Origin: LH-M37 sp032251315
Lineage (GTDB): Bacteria; Pseudomonadota; Gammaproteobacteria; SZUA-229
Direction: 5' to 3'
NCBI GenBank assembly: GCA_032251315.1
Contig: JAVVEE010000015.1
Span: 1-42,294 of the forward strand
DNA length: 42,294 nucleotides
Shown: positions 7,903 to 16,439 of the stretch, in pieces
Layout of the letters: the number at the start of each line of letters is the position of its first letter
How positions within the stretch are numbered: the first letter of the stretch is position 1
The notes under the pieces: generated by a model
Database searches by the model: none
Seen by the model: the letters and a program-made list of their open reading frames with translations, nothing else
What the model was told of the DNA's origin: nothing
Program-made: the position numbers and the translations under genes

Positions 7903-9183
7903 ATGTTTTCCAAAGAAATGACCATTGAAGGCTATGATCAGGCGTTGTGGGCTGCCATGGAGCACGAAGTTCGACGTCAGGAAGAGCATATCGAACTCAT
8001 TGCCTCCGAGAATTACGCCAGTCCCCGCGTCATGCAGGCGCAGGGCTCGCTGTTAACGAACAAGTATGCTGAAGGCTACCCCGCACGACGCTATTACGGC
8101 GGCTGCGAGAATGTGGATGTGGCCGAGCAGCTGGCGATTGACCGCGTGAAACAGATTTTCGGCGCTGAATACGCCAACGTGCAGCCCCATTCCGGCTCCC
8201 AGGCCAACGCCGCGGTTTACATGGCGCTGTGCCAGCCGGGCGATACCGTGCTGGGCATGTCGTTGTCAGATGGCGGTCATCTTACCCACGGTTCTAAAGT
8301 CAGTTTCTCCGGAAAAATCTACAATGCCGTGCAGTACGGCATCAACATCGAAACCGGTGAAGTCGATTACGACGAGGTTCAGCGTCTGGCCGATGAGCAC
8401 AAGCCCAAAATGATCGTCGCCGGTTTCTCCGCCTATTCACGGGTGATGGACTGGAACCGTTTCCGCAAAATTGCCGATTCCGTCGGCGCCTATCTGTTTG
8501 TCGATATGGCCCACGTGGCCGGCCTGATTGCAGCCGGTCAGTATCCCAACCCGGTGGAAGTGGCCGATGTGGTCACCTCCACCACCCATAAAACGCTGCG
8601 CGGACCTCGCGGCGGCATTATTCTGGCGGGTGCGAATTCGGTGATGAAGAATCAGGACATCGCCAAAAAATTAAACTCGGCTATTTTCCCCGGCACCCAG
8701 GGCGGACCTTTGATGCACGTCATCGCCGCCAAAGCCGTGGCCTTTCTGGAAGCGCAGGAGCCGGAATTTGTCGATTATCAGAAACAGGTGATCGTGAATG
8801 CCAGAGCCATGGCGGAAGTGGTCATCAAACGCGGTTTCAACGTGGTTTCCGGCGGCACCGATAATCACCTGTTCCTGTGGGATCTGGTGGGCAAAGGCCT
8901 GACCGGCAAAGATGTCGAAGCGGCTCTGGGGCGTGCTCACATTACCGTCAATAAAAACGCCGTGCCCAATGATCCGCAGTCACCGTTTGTCACCAGCGGT
9001 ATTCGCGTCGGCACACCGGCGATGACCACGCGCGGTTTCAATGCAGAAGATGCCACTAATCTGGCCGGCTGGATGTGCGACATTATCGATAGTATGGACG
9101 GCGCGAATGCCGACGAAAAAGTGATTCACGATGTGGTCGAAAAAGTGCGTGACATCTGCCAGCGTCTGCCAGTCTATGCCTAA
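7903..9183 (+). CDS. glyA: GlyA, serine hydroxymethyltransferase
   Basis: PLP enzyme that interconverts serine and glycine while charging tetrahydrofolate with a one-carbon unit. Of 426 residues, K230 in STTHKTLRGPRGG is the Schiff-base lysine; RYYGGCE (63-69), PHSGSQAN (95-102) and SDGGHLTHG (122-130) are typical. A longer frame reaches 7852, but ATG 7903 is preceded at 5 bp by AGGAG (7893-7897) and gives MFSKEM, matching the family N-terminus (MLKREM in E. coli). nrdR follows after 28 bp, an arrangement common in gammaproteobacteria, and heads the riboflavin block. Confidence 0.97.
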   Translation: MFSKEMTIEGYDQALWAAMEHEVRRQEEHIELIASENYASPRVMQAQGSLLTNKYAEGYPARRYYGGCENVDVAEQLAIDRVKQIFGAEYANVQPHSGSQANAAVYMALCQPGDTVLGMSLSDGGHLTHGSKVSFSGKIYNAVQYGINIETGEVDYDEVQRLADEHKPKMIVAGFSAYSRVMDWNRFRKIADSVGAYLFVDMAHVAGLIAAGQYPNPVEVADVVTSTTHKTLRGPRGGIILAGANSVMKNQDIAKKLNSAIFPGTQGGPLMHVIAAKAVAFLEAQEPEFVDYQKQVIVNARAMAEVVIKRGFNVVSGGTDNHLFLWDLVGKGLTGKDVEAALGRAHITVNKNAVPNDPQSPFVTSGIRVGTPAMTTRGFNAEDATNLAGWMCDIIDSMDGANADEKVIHDVVEKVRDICQRLPVYA

Positions 9184-9211
9184 GTTATTTCTAAAATAAA
9201 CGAGCAAAATC

Positions 9212-9688
9212 ATGCACTGTCCATTCTGTTCAGAACCTGATACCCGCGTTATTGATTCACGTTTATCCAATGACGGCGATCAGGTGCGCAGAAGGCGTGA
9301 GTGTGTTGCCTGCAGTGAACGCTTTACCACCTATGAAACGGCCGAGCTGAATATGCCGCGCATCGTCAAGAGCAGTGGCAGCCGCGTTCCGTACAGTGAT
9401 GAAAAGTTGCGTGCGGGCGTGATGCGGGCACTGGAAAAACGTCCGGTTGTGACCGAGCAGGTTGAAGAGGCGCTGAATCGCGTCAAGCATAAACTGATGT
9501 CGGCAGGGCTGCGCGAAGTTGACAGCAGCAAACTGGGCAACTGGGTGATGGAAGAGTTGCTGACGATGGATCACGTGGCCTATATTCGCTTTGCTTCGGT
9601 CTATCTGGATTTCAGCGACATCAACGCATTTCGCGATGTGATTGAGCGCCTGGATGAGCAAAAAAAGACGCGGAAAAAAAGCTCCTAA
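9212..9688 (+). CDS. nrdR: NrdR, transcriptional repressor of ribonucleotide reductase genes
   Basis: Zinc-ribbon plus ATP-cone regulator of 158 residues. The zinc ligands are C3, C6, C31 and C34 (MHCPFC and ECVAC), followed by the arginine-rich DNA-binding part (RRRRE) and the ATP-cone (about 49-139), which senses ATP/dATP. In other bacteria it binds paired NrdR boxes upstream of nrd genes; no such genes lie in this window. The stop codon directly abuts the longest ribD frame, so the two are probably co-transcribed with glyA and the rib genes. Confidence 0.96.
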   Translation: MHCPFCSEPDTRVIDSRLSNDGDQVRRRRECVACSERFTTYETAELNMPRIVKSSGSRVPYSDEKLRAGVMRALEKRPVVTEQVEEALNRVKHKLMSAGLREVDSSKLGNWVMEELLTMDHVAYIRFASVYLDFSDINAFRDVIERLDEQKKTRKKSS

Positions 9689-9700
9689 GTGTCTGCTGAG

Positions 9701-10816
9701 ATGAAAGCTCAGGATCACCTATTCATGCAACGCGCCCTGCGTCTGGCGCAGAAAGGTTTGTACGGCACCGATCCAAATCCGCGTGTCGGCTGCGTAGTGG
9801 TTAAGGATGGAAATATTGTAGGCGAAGGTTGGCACCGGAAAGCGGGTGAGCCTCACGCCGAAGTGCTGGCGCTGAGGCAGGCCGGAGCCGCAGCTGAAAA
9901 CGCCACGGCGTATGTGACTCTGGAGCCGTGCAGTCACACCGGCAAAACGCCGCCCTGTGCCGATGCATTGATCAAGGCCGGAGTCAGCCGTGTAGTGGTG
10001 GCAATGCAGGATCCGAATCCACGGGTCGCAGGGCAGGGCCTGAAAACATTACAGGCCAACGGCATCAAGGTGGAATGCGGTCTGATGGAAACTCAGGCCA
10101 GAACATTAAACCCGGGCTTCATCAAACGCATGGAAACGGGCCGGCCTTATGTACGTGTCAAAATGGCAATGAGCCTGGACGGCCGCACGGCCATGGCCTC
10201 GGGAGAAAGCCAGTGGATTACCGGCGAGGCCGCAAGGCAGGACGTGCAGCGGTTAAGAGCGCGAAGCTCAGTGGTTCTAACCGGCATCGGCACGGTTTTA
10301 CTGGACGACCCGTCGATGAATGTAAGGCTCTCGGCGAAGCAGCTGGGCGTGGCTGAAATCAGGCAACCGCTTCGCGTTATACTGGACAGCGCGGCGCGTT
10401 TTCCGGTTCATGCAAAAACAGCAAAGGTCGATGGCGATGTGCTGGTTATGACGACAACCGGGGCAGGCGCAGAAAAAAACGCGATAGAAAGTTCGCACTG
10501 TAAGTTTGTGCAAGTGGCGGAAAAAGACGGCCATGTGGATTTGAGCGCCGCGCTGAACTATCTGGCGGAAATTGAAATCAATGAAGTGCACGTTGAAGCC
10601 GGTGCGCTTTTGAGCGGCGCTTTTCTGCAGCAGCAGCTGGTCGATGAAATCGTGGTTTATATGGCGCCCCATATTATGGGCGACCAGGCAAGAGGTCTGT
10701 TTGCGCTGCCGGGCCTGTCAAAAATGCAAGATAGAATTTCGCTGGATATTCAGGATGTACGCATGCTGGCTAAAGATTTACGCATCATCGCCACACCTGT
10801 TTATCATAAAGATTAA
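9701..10816 (+). CDS. ribD: RibD, bifunctional pyrimidine deaminase/reductase of riboflavin synthesis
   Basis: Second and third steps from GTP to riboflavin. The deaminase domain (about 1-145) has the zinc site H52-A-E54 with C77 and C86 (PCSHTGKTPPC). The reductase domain (about 146-371) starts at RPYVRVKMAMSLDGRTA and includes ESQWITGEAAR. The frame extends upstream to a GTG at 9689 that touches the nrdR stop; ATG 9701 is preferred because it gives the family length and N-terminus (MKAQDH before the ALRLAQ helix), but the choice is not certain. The next gene follows after 19 bp. Confidence 0.94.
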   Translation: MKAQDHLFMQRALRLAQKGLYGTDPNPRVGCVVVKDGNIVGEGWHRKAGEPHAEVLALRQAGAAAENATAYVTLEPCSHTGKTPPCADALIKAGVSRVVVAMQDPNPRVAGQGLKTLQANGIKVECGLMETQARTLNPGFIKRMETGRPYVRVKMAMSLDGRTAMASGESQWITGEAARQDVQRLRARSSVVLTGIGTVLLDDPSMNVRLSAKQLGVAEIRQPLRVILDSAARFPVHAKTAKVDGDVLVMTTTGAGAEKNAIESSHCKFVQVAEKDGHVDLSAALNYLAEIEINEVHVEAGALLSGAFLQQQLVDEIVVYMAPHIMGDQARGLFALPGLSKMQDRISLDIQDVRMLAKDLRIIATPVYHKD

Positions 10817-10835
10817 TAGTAGGAGAATAAATTAG

Positions 10836-11411
10836 ATGTCCACCATTGTTGTAGTTAAGAAAGCCGGTCAGGTTTGTATTGCGGCGGACAGCTTAACCAG
10901 TTTTGGTGATTTGCGTCTGGGTTCCGAGTATGACGCGGATCACGATAAAATCATCAAAACCAAAAATGCGCATATCGGCATTGTCGGCAGTGCCGCGCAT
11001 CAGTTGGTGATGGAAAGCATTTTGGCGGATAAAAAAATCAAAACGGATTTTTCATCCAAGTTAGCGATTTTTGAAACCTTTCGAAGCCTGCATCCGGTTC
11101 TGAAAGAGAAATATTTTCTGAACGCCAAAGATGAAGATGATGATCCCTACGAGTCCACACAGATTGATGCTCTGATTGCTTCAGAGCACGGCATATTCGG
11201 TGTGCATTCATTGCGAGAGGTTTCGCACTACACGCGATTCTGGTCAATTGGTTCCGGCTCTGAATATGCATTGGGCGCAATGTTCGCGGTCTATGATCTT
11301 TATGATACCGCAGAAGAGATCGCCGCCGCCGGAGTGAAGGCCGGTGCCGAATTTAATACCGCTTCCGGTATGCCTCTGAGCAGCTACACGATTGCGCTCA
11401 GCAACGCCTAA
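10836..11411 (+). CDS. HslV-like Ntn-hydrolase (proteasome-fold) protein inside the rib cluster
   Basis: 191 residues with the fold signature of HslV/20S proteasome subunits: MSTIVVVKKAGQVCIAADS aligns with the HslV start MTTIVSVRRNGHVVIAGD, the aspartate of AAD (HslV D17) is kept, and a lysine in DHDKIIK lies near the position of HslV K33. The C-terminal half has IGSGSEYALGAMFA, like HslV IGSGGPYAQAAA. After removal of the initiator Met the nucleophile would be Ser rather than the Thr1 of HslV. It is slightly longer than HslV (about 175), with an insertion around 85-105. No hslU is nearby. It sits between ribD (19 bp) and ribE (12 bp), so it is expressed with them. A TAGGAG at about 10819-10824 serves as the ribosome binding site. 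Substrate and partner are unknown. Confidence 0.75.
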   Translation: MSTIVVVKKAGQVCIAADSLTSFGDLRLGSEYDADHDKIIKTKNAHIGIVGSAAHQLVMESILADKKIKTDFSSKLAIFETFRSLHPVLKEKYFLNAKDEDDDPYESTQIDALIASEHGIFGVHSLREVSHYTRFWSIGSGSEYALGAMFAVYDLYDTAEEIAAAGVKAGAEFNTASGMPLSSYTIALSNA

Positions 11412-11423
11412 AGGTACCGAATA

Positions 11424-12077
11424 ATGTTTACCGGAATTATTGAAGCGGTCGGAAAAGTAAAACGTATTGAAGCCGTTGGCGGTGATAGTCGGCTGATCGT
11501 TGATGTTCAGTCGCTGGATATAAGCGACGTCAAACTCGGCGACAGCATTGCCGTCAATGGTGTGTGTTTAACCGCGGTTAAATTTGATGCGCATAGTTTT
11601 GAGGCTGATGTTTCCAATGAAACGGTCTCACTGACCACGCTCAAAGATTTGAAGGCGGGCAGCCCGGTTAATCTTGAAAAAGCCCTGTTGCCCACCACGC
11701 GTCTGGGCGGGCATCTGGTCAGCGGCCATGTTGACGGTTTGGGCAAGGTGGTTAATATCAGCAATGATGGTCGATCAACAAGATACACCGTGCAGGTGCC
11801 GGCGGAACTGAAACGTTACATCGCCGTTAAGGGTTCGATTTGTATTGATGGCACGAGTCTTACCGTTAATGCGGTAAATGATGATCGCTTTGATATAAAC
11901 ATAGTGCCGCATACGCAGGAGCGAACCATTATTAAAAGTTATAAGCCGGGTACCGAAGTTAATCTGGAAGTGGATCTGGTAGCGCGTTATCTGGAAAGTT
12001 TATTGTTACACACGTCAGGTGAGAACAGGGAAGGGCTTAATCTGGAATTGTTATCTAAGGCAGGGTTTATCGGTTAG
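11424..12077 (+). CDS. ribE: RibE, riboflavin synthase alpha chain
   Basis: Converts two molecules of 6,7-dimethyl-8-ribityllumazine into riboflavin and the ribitylamino-pyrimidine. Its 217 residues are two repeats of the lumazine-binding barrel: repeat one opens with MFTGIIEAVGKV, has DSIAVNGVCLTAV and the TTLKDLKAGSPVNLEKAL segment; repeat two begins near GHLVSGHVDGLGKV (about residue 96) and has GSICIDGTSLTVN. The short C-terminal helix for trimer formation is present. It is 12 bp behind the HslV-like gene and 24 bp before ribBA. Confidence 0.95.
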   Translation: MFTGIIEAVGKVKRIEAVGGDSRLIVDVQSLDISDVKLGDSIAVNGVCLTAVKFDAHSFEADVSNETVSLTTLKDLKAGSPVNLEKALLPTTRLGGHLVSGHVDGLGKVVNISNDGRSTRYTVQVPAELKRYIAVKGSICIDGTSLTVNAVNDDRFDINIVPHTQERTIIKSYKPGTEVNLEVDLVARYLESLLLHTSGENREGLNLELLSKAGFIG

Positions 12078-12101
12078 TTAATAACACCGATTATTTATTA
12101 T

Positions 12102-13211
12102 ATGAAACTTAATACTACAGAAGAAATTATTGAAGATATCCGTCAGGGTAAAATGGTCATTGTCATGGACGATGAGGATCGAGAAAACGAAGGCGATTTG
12201 TTAATGGCGGCCAGTGCTGTCACCCCTGCGGCTATCAATTACATGGCGCGTTATGGACGGGGTTTGATCTGTCTGACGCTCACCGAACAGCGCTGCAAGC
12301 AATTACGCCTGCCGCTGATGGTAGGGGGTGCTGATGTCATGCAAAGCACCAACTTCACAGTTTCCATCGAAGCGGCTGAGGGTGTCACCACCGGCATCTC
12401 GGCGGCGGACCGTGCGGCTACAGTTCTGGCGGCGGTTAAAGCTGATGCCGGCCCCGAGGATATTGTGCAGCCGGGTCATATTTTCCCGCTTATGGCGCAA
12501 CCCGGTGGTGTACTGAGTCGTGCCGGACACACCGAAGCGGGCTGCGATTTGGCGCATATGGCAGGTCTGGATCCGAGTTCGGTGATTGTTGAAATTCTCA
12601 ATGAAGACGGCACCATGGCACGTCGTCCGGATCTGGAAAAATTCGCCCAGGAACATAATCTGAAAATCGGTACCATCGAAGATCTGATCAGTTATCGTAT
12701 TAAAAACGAAAAAACCATAGAAAGAGTTGCGGAAACAGACTTCCCGACAAAATATGGCAAGTTCAGGTTACTGGCTTTCCAGAATACGCTGGATAATGTC
12801 ACTCACTTCGCGTTGGTTAAGGGTGAGATTGATGGCGACAAACCTACGCTGGTGCGTGTGCATATGGTTGATACGCTGGTTGATATCATGGCGTCTTCGC
12901 ACTCCACAAGCTGGCCCCTGGATGACGCCATTAAACGCGTCGCTGATGCTGATCAGGGCGTGGTCGTTATCCTGAGAAACAGTGATGAAGACAAAATGAT
13001 GTTGCAGTGGATGACTCGCCATCTCGCGGCGAGTGAGTTTAGTAAAAAACCGAAGACGGATATTCGTACTGACGGTGTCGGCGCGCAGATATTGATGGAC
13101 ATAGGCGTGAAAAAAATGCGATTGCTGACCGCGCCAAAAGTCATTCATGGCTTAGGCGGTTTTGGTCTTGAAGTAGTTGAATATATCAGCGGAGACGAGC
13201 AGGGCGAATAA
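12102..13211 (+). CDS. ribBA: RibBA-type protein: DHBP synthase with a degenerate GTP cyclohydrolase II half
   Basis: The N-terminal half (about 1-205) is 3,4-dihydroxy-2-butanone-4-phosphate synthase: the acidic loop DDEDRENEGDL (23-33, including E28 and E30), the arginine-rich RYGRGLICLTL, TGISAADRA, and RAGHTEAGCDLA with the metal-binding histidine. The C-terminal half (about 206-369) is related to GTP cyclohydrolase II but contains no cysteine, so the three zinc ligands of that enzyme (in CLTGD and RCDCG of active forms) are missing; the region reads VDTLVDIMASSHSTSW instead. It should therefore supply only the four-carbon unit, as in many proteobacterial RibBA proteins. No FMN riboswitch fits in the 24 bp before it. 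Confidence 0.9.
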   Translation: MKLNTTEEIIEDIRQGKMVIVMDDEDRENEGDLLMAASAVTPAAINYMARYGRGLICLTLTEQRCKQLRLPLMVGGADVMQSTNFTVSIEAAEGVTTGISAADRAATVLAAVKADAGPEDIVQPGHIFPLMAQPGGVLSRAGHTEAGCDLAHMAGLDPSSVIVEILNEDGTMARRPDLEKFAQEHNLKIGTIEDLISYRIKNEKTIERVAETDFPTKYGKFRLLAFQNTLDNVTHFALVKGEIDGDKPTLVRVHMVDTLVDIMASSHSTSWPLDDAIKRVADADQGVVVILRNSDEDKMMLQWMTRHLAASEFSKKPKTDIRTDGVGAQILMDIGVKKMRLLTAPKVIHGLGGFGLEVVEYISGDEQGE

Positions 13212-13263
13212 GCCGGAAGCTGCATAAAAATACCAAAGTATAAATATATAAGAGTAAAAAATC

Positions 13264-13734
13264 ATGAACGAAAATATTATTGAAGGCAGTTTGCAATACA
13301 GCAAAGGTGAATTTGCAATTGTGTGTGCACGCTTTAACGGCTTCATTGTCGAAAGCCTGCTGGCAGGTGCTGTCGATACGCTCAAGCGTAGCGGTGTTGC
13401 TGAAAATCATATTACAGTAGTCAAAGTTCCCGGTGCATTCGAGTTGCCTGTGGTGGTGCAGAATCTGGCGCAGAGTGGCAAGTACAGTGCCATCATCGCA
13501 CTGGGCGCTGTTATACGCGGTGCCACGCCCCATTTTGATATTGTTGCCAACGAGTCGGCGAAGGGTCTGTCAGCAGTTGCGCTTGATCATGGTATACCGG
13601 TGATTAACGGTATTTTAACCACCGACTCTATTGAGCAGTCGATTGAACGCGCGGGCACCAAGGCCGGTAACAAAGGTTCGGAAGCCGCCGCTTCAGCGAT
13701 TGAAATGGTCAGTCTGTTTCAGAACCTGGGTTAG
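13264..13734 (+). CDS. ribH: RibH, 6,7-dimethyl-8-ribityllumazine synthase
   Basis: Condenses 5-amino-6-ribitylaminouracil with dihydroxybutanone phosphate, the product of the upstream RibBA. 156 residues, the normal subunit length. Conserved features: ARFNGFI near 22-28 (substrate pocket), VPGAFELP (55-62), GAVIRGATPHFD with general base H90, and the C-terminal G-x-K-G-x-E-AA segment (NKGSEAA). It lies 52 bp after ribBA and precedes nusB, as in most gammaproteobacteria. Confidence 0.96.
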   Translation: MNENIIEGSLQYSKGEFAIVCARFNGFIVESLLAGAVDTLKRSGVAENHITVVKVPGAFELPVVVQNLAQSGKYSAIIALGAVIRGATPHFDIVANESAKGLSAVALDHGIPVINGILTTDSIEQSIERAGTKAGNKGSEAAASAIEMVSLFQNLG

Positions 13735-13748
13735 CCCTATTAAACTGG

Positions 13749-13768
13749 ATCTTTTGAGAAAGATTTTT
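13749..13768 (+). terminator. Weak hairpin plus T tract between ribH and nusB
   Basis: ATCTTT (13749-13754), loop TGAG, AAAGAT (13759-13764), then T residues to 13768. The stem is only six AT-rich base pairs, so it may be a partial attenuator or nothing; ribH and nusB are usually co-transcribed. Confidence 0.25.
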
Positions 13769-13800
13769 AATCAGTCCATTTTTACAAATTGAGTATTAAC

Positions 13801-14244
13801 ATGTCACAAAATTCAAGTCTTGCTAAAGCCAGAGGTAAGGCAAGGCGATTTGCCATGCAGGCAATTTATCAGTGGCAAATGACCAGCGACGACGTAAAAG
13901 GCATTGAGCAGCAGTTTTTGGAAAATGAAGAATCCGAGCAGGTTGATTTGGATTATTTTAGAGAACTGTTTTACGGTGTTGAAGAGAATATTGAAGTCAT
14001 CGATCAGACACTGGTGCAATATACCGGACGTGCCATTGCTTCCGTTGATCAGGTTGAGCGAGCCATACTGCGCCTCGCCTGCTATGAGTTCATAAAGCGG
14101 CCGGATGTGCCATACCGTGTTGTGTTGAATGAGGCGGTGAATCTGACAAAAAAGTTTTGTGCAGTAAAAAGTCATACTTTTGTCAATGCCGTGCTGGATA
14201 AAGTGGCGCGCGAAGTGCGTGCTACTGAAATTACGCAGCTTTGA
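13801..14244 (+). CDS. nusB: NusB, transcription antitermination factor
   Basis: All-helical RNA-binding protein of 147 residues that, with NusE (S10), binds boxA RNA to prevent early termination of rRNA transcription. The arginine-rich N-terminus (ARGKARRFAMQAIYQW) and the C-terminal block RLACYEFIKRPDVPYRVVLN...FVNAVLDKVAR are diagnostic. The frame can be extended to a TTG at 13789, but ATG 13801 gives the usual N-terminus (MSQNSSLAKARGKARR). Located between ribH and thiL as in E. coli. Confidence 0.95.
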   Translation: MSQNSSLAKARGKARRFAMQAIYQWQMTSDDVKGIEQQFLENEESEQVDLDYFRELFYGVEENIEVIDQTLVQYTGRAIASVDQVERAILRLACYEFIKRPDVPYRVVLNEAVNLTKKFCAVKSHTFVNAVLDKVAREVRATEITQL

Positions 14245-14273
14245 GTTCCTGATTTTTTCGATGGAGTAGTGTC

Positions 14274-15257
14274 ATGACCGGTACTGCCGAATTCAATCTT
14301 ATACAAGAATATTTTAGTTATGACTTCAAGCGTGACGATGTTGCGCTGGGGATTGGTGACGATTGCGCCCTGCTCAATCCGCCCCCTGGTAAGCAGCTGG
14401 TCATGACCGTTGATACACTGGTTTCAGGCGTGCATTTTCCCGTGGCCACCTCGGCTGAAGATATTGGCTATAAATCACTGGCCGTCAACCTGAGCGATCT
14501 GGCGGCAATGGGTGCCGAGCCCGCCTGGGCGACACTGGCCATCACTTTGCCCGAGAGTGATCCCGAGTGGCTGGAAAAGTTTTCCACCAGCTTCAAACAA
14601 ACTTTACATGCCTATAATGTGCAGCTGATTGGCGGCGATACCACGCAGGGACCTTTGACTATTACTGTGCAGTTGACCGGCTTTGTTGATCAGGGCAGGG
14701 CGATGCGGCGCGATGCGGCGAAGCCGTGCGATAAAATTTATCTTACCGGTAATCTGGGTGATGCTGCATTGGCTTTGAAGCTGTTAGATGTTCACGACTT
14801 ACCTAACCCCGAGACCAGCGCCGCAATTATAAAGAAATTAAACCGGCCTGTGCCTCGAGTCGAATTCGCACAACGCGCCGCTGAACATTGTGCCTGCGCC
14901 ATCGATTTATCCGATGGCCTGATTGCTGATCTGGGACACATCCTTAAAGCCAGCCATTGTGGTGCCAGAGTCTATTTTGATCGCCTGCCGGTATCCCCGG
15001 AGTTTCGTGAAAGCATGGTGCATTTTGATGGGGTCGACTTTAACCGGATGATATTATCGGGTGGTGATGATTATGAGCTGTGCATGGTAACTTCCGAAAC
15101 AAATGAATCTACGCTGTTTTCGCTGGCAGAATCAATGGGCCTATTACTAACATGCATTGGTGAAATTGATTTATCAGAAGCGTTAACCGTTATCAGCAGC
15201 AATGGTGAATCGATGGAATTAACCGCAACAGGTTACGAGCATTTTTCCCATGTCTGA
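14274..15257 (+). CDS. thiL: ThiL, thiamine-monophosphate kinase
   Basis: Makes thiamine diphosphate, the active cofactor, from thiamine monophosphate. 327 residues with the PurM-like fold: GIGDDCALL (about 23-31) and the metal-binding TVDTLVSGVHF (about 45-55), SLAVNLSDLAAMGAEPAWA (about 67-85), GGDTTQGPLTITV (about 122-134), and the C-terminal DLSDGLIADLGHI and ILSGGDDYELC. GGAG at about 14264-14267 sits before the ATG. Its end overlaps the pgpA start by 8 bp, so the two are coupled. Confidence 0.95.
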   Translation: MTGTAEFNLIQEYFSYDFKRDDVALGIGDDCALLNPPPGKQLVMTVDTLVSGVHFPVATSAEDIGYKSLAVNLSDLAAMGAEPAWATLAITLPESDPEWLEKFSTSFKQTLHAYNVQLIGGDTTQGPLTITVQLTGFVDQGRAMRRDAAKPCDKIYLTGNLGDAALALKLLDVHDLPNPETSAAIIKKLNRPVPRVEFAQRAAEHCACAIDLSDGLIADLGHILKASHCGARVYFDRLPVSPEFRESMVHFDGVDFNRMILSGGDDYELCMVTSETNESTLFSLAESMGLLLTCIGEIDLSEALTVISSNGESMELTATGYEHFSHV

Positions 15258-15765
15258 CTCCGAACAACATCCGTCACAAGCCGTCAGTCGCATTCATTTT
15301 AAGGCGCTGAAAAATCCGGTTGTATGTCTGGCTGTAGGTTTTGGTAGCGGCCTGTCGCCTAAAGCCCCCGGTACAGCCGGTACACTGGTGGCGGTGCCGT
15401 TTTTTTTGTTCATGCAGAACCTGCCACTGCTGACCTATGCACTGATAACGCTGTTGATAACCGTGCTGGGCATCTGGATCTGTTCGTATTCAGCGCAAAA
15501 GCTGGGCGTGCATGATCACCCCGGCATCGTCATCGATGAGGTGGCCGGGTTTCTGATTACGATGTTTGCTGCGCCCGATGGCTGGCAGTGGATAGTGGCC
15601 GGTTTTATCCTGTTCAGATTTTTCGATGCGCTCAAGCCCTGGCCAATTTCATGGCTGGATAAAAATATCGCCGGCGGTTTCGGCATCATGATAGATGATG
15701 TCGCCGCAGGACTGGTCTCGATGTTATTGCTCCAGGCATACTGGTACTGGTTTGTTCAGATATGA
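15250..15765 (+). CDS. pgpA: PgpA, phosphatidylglycerophosphatase A
   Basis: Membrane phosphatase that makes phosphatidylglycerol from phosphatidylglycerophosphate. 171 residues; the conserved GSGLSPKAPGTAGTL (about 33-47) and DHPGIVIDEVAGF (about 88-100) motifs are present, followed by RFFDALKPWPI and DDVAAGL. Hydrophobic helices lie at about 45-80, 95-122 and 142-168. It starts 8 bp inside thiL and its end overlaps the next gene by ATGA, so the three genes form a tightly coupled run. Confidence 0.95.
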   Translation: MSDSEQHPSQAVSRIHFKALKNPVVCLAVGFGSGLSPKAPGTAGTLVAVPFFLFMQNLPLLTYALITLLITVLGIWICSYSAQKLGVHDHPGIVIDEVAGFLITMFAAPDGWQWIVAGFILFRFFDALKPWPISWLDKNIAGGFGIMIDDVAAGLVSMLLLQAYWYWFVQI

Positions 15766-16406
15766 AGATTTTTCTGACCATTGCGATAACACTCTTGCTG
15801 ATGGAAACTTCGTTAGTTTTGGCGAGTCCTGTAATTGAAGTGCAGGCGCTATTTTCGGGAAAAGTGATCGCGCAGATCGACGGCCAACGTCGGGTCTTAT
15901 CGGTCGGTGAAATCAGCCCCGAAGGGATAAAACTGATTGTCGCTGATCCTAACAGGGCCACTTTTGAAATCGACGGGAAAGCGCAAGATTACACATTAGG
16001 TTCTTCCATCTCCTTAAACTTCGCCGTACCAGAAAATATCGAAGAAAAAGTATTTGCCAATGAAGGCGGCATGTTTCTGTCTGTCGGTAGTATAAACGGG
16101 CAGAGTGTTCGCTTCCTTCTGGATACCGGCGCCTCTTCAGTGGCAATGAATGGCTCGCAGGCCAAACGCCTCGGTATACGATATGAATCAGAAGGCAAGC
16201 CTACAACCGTCAGCACCGCTTCGGGTTTTGTTAAGGCCTATAGCGTACGTCTGAAAACGGTATCACTGGGCCGGATCAAGAGAAGAAACGTAGACGCGGT
16301 GGTGATTGATGGCGAACACCCCGGCCCGATATTGCTGGGCATGTCTTATCTGGGGAGTTTGAAAGTTGAACAGGCCGGCAATGCACTAATTTTACGCACA
16401 CAGTAG
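15762..16406 (+). CDS. Periplasmic retropepsin-like aspartic protease (TIGR02281/COG3577 type)
   Basis: 214 residues. A signal peptide (about 1-21, cut near LVLA-SP) predicts export. Residues 23-80 (VIEVQALFSGKVIAQIDGQR) form a small beta-rich domain recalling the GspC/PilP homology region. The protease domain (about 98-214) carries the catalytic aspartate D121 in LLDTGASSVAMN, the family motif, and the C-terminal ILLGMSYLGSLKV. One catalytic Asp per chain means it would act as a dimer, like retroviral protease. It overlaps pgpA by 4 bp (ATGA) and is last in the run. Its substrate is not known. Confidence 0.85.
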   Translation: MKIFLTIAITLLLMETSLVLASPVIEVQALFSGKVIAQIDGQRRVLSVGEISPEGIKLIVADPNRATFEIDGKAQDYTLGSSISLNFAVPENIEEKVFANEGGMFLSVGSINGQSVRFLLDTGASSVAMNGSQAKRLGIRYESEGKPTTVSTASGFVKAYSVRLKTVSLGRIKRRNVDAVVIDGEHPGPILLGMSYLGSLKVEQAGNALILRTQ

Positions 16407-16439
16407 GTTATTGATTTTAAATAATAAAAAACAAGTTGA

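Noticed and set aside
9719..10672. Several minus-strand frames opposite ribD and nrdR
   Set aside because: Shadow frames of strongly conserved forward genes.
12078..12101. FMN riboswitch before ribBA
   Set aside because: Only 24 bp separate ribE and ribBA, too short for the aptamer, and no RFN-type sequence is present elsewhere in the rib cluster.
13749..13768. Hairpin between ribH and nusB as proof of separate operons
   Set aside because: The stem is short and AT-rich and the two genes are normally co-transcribed.
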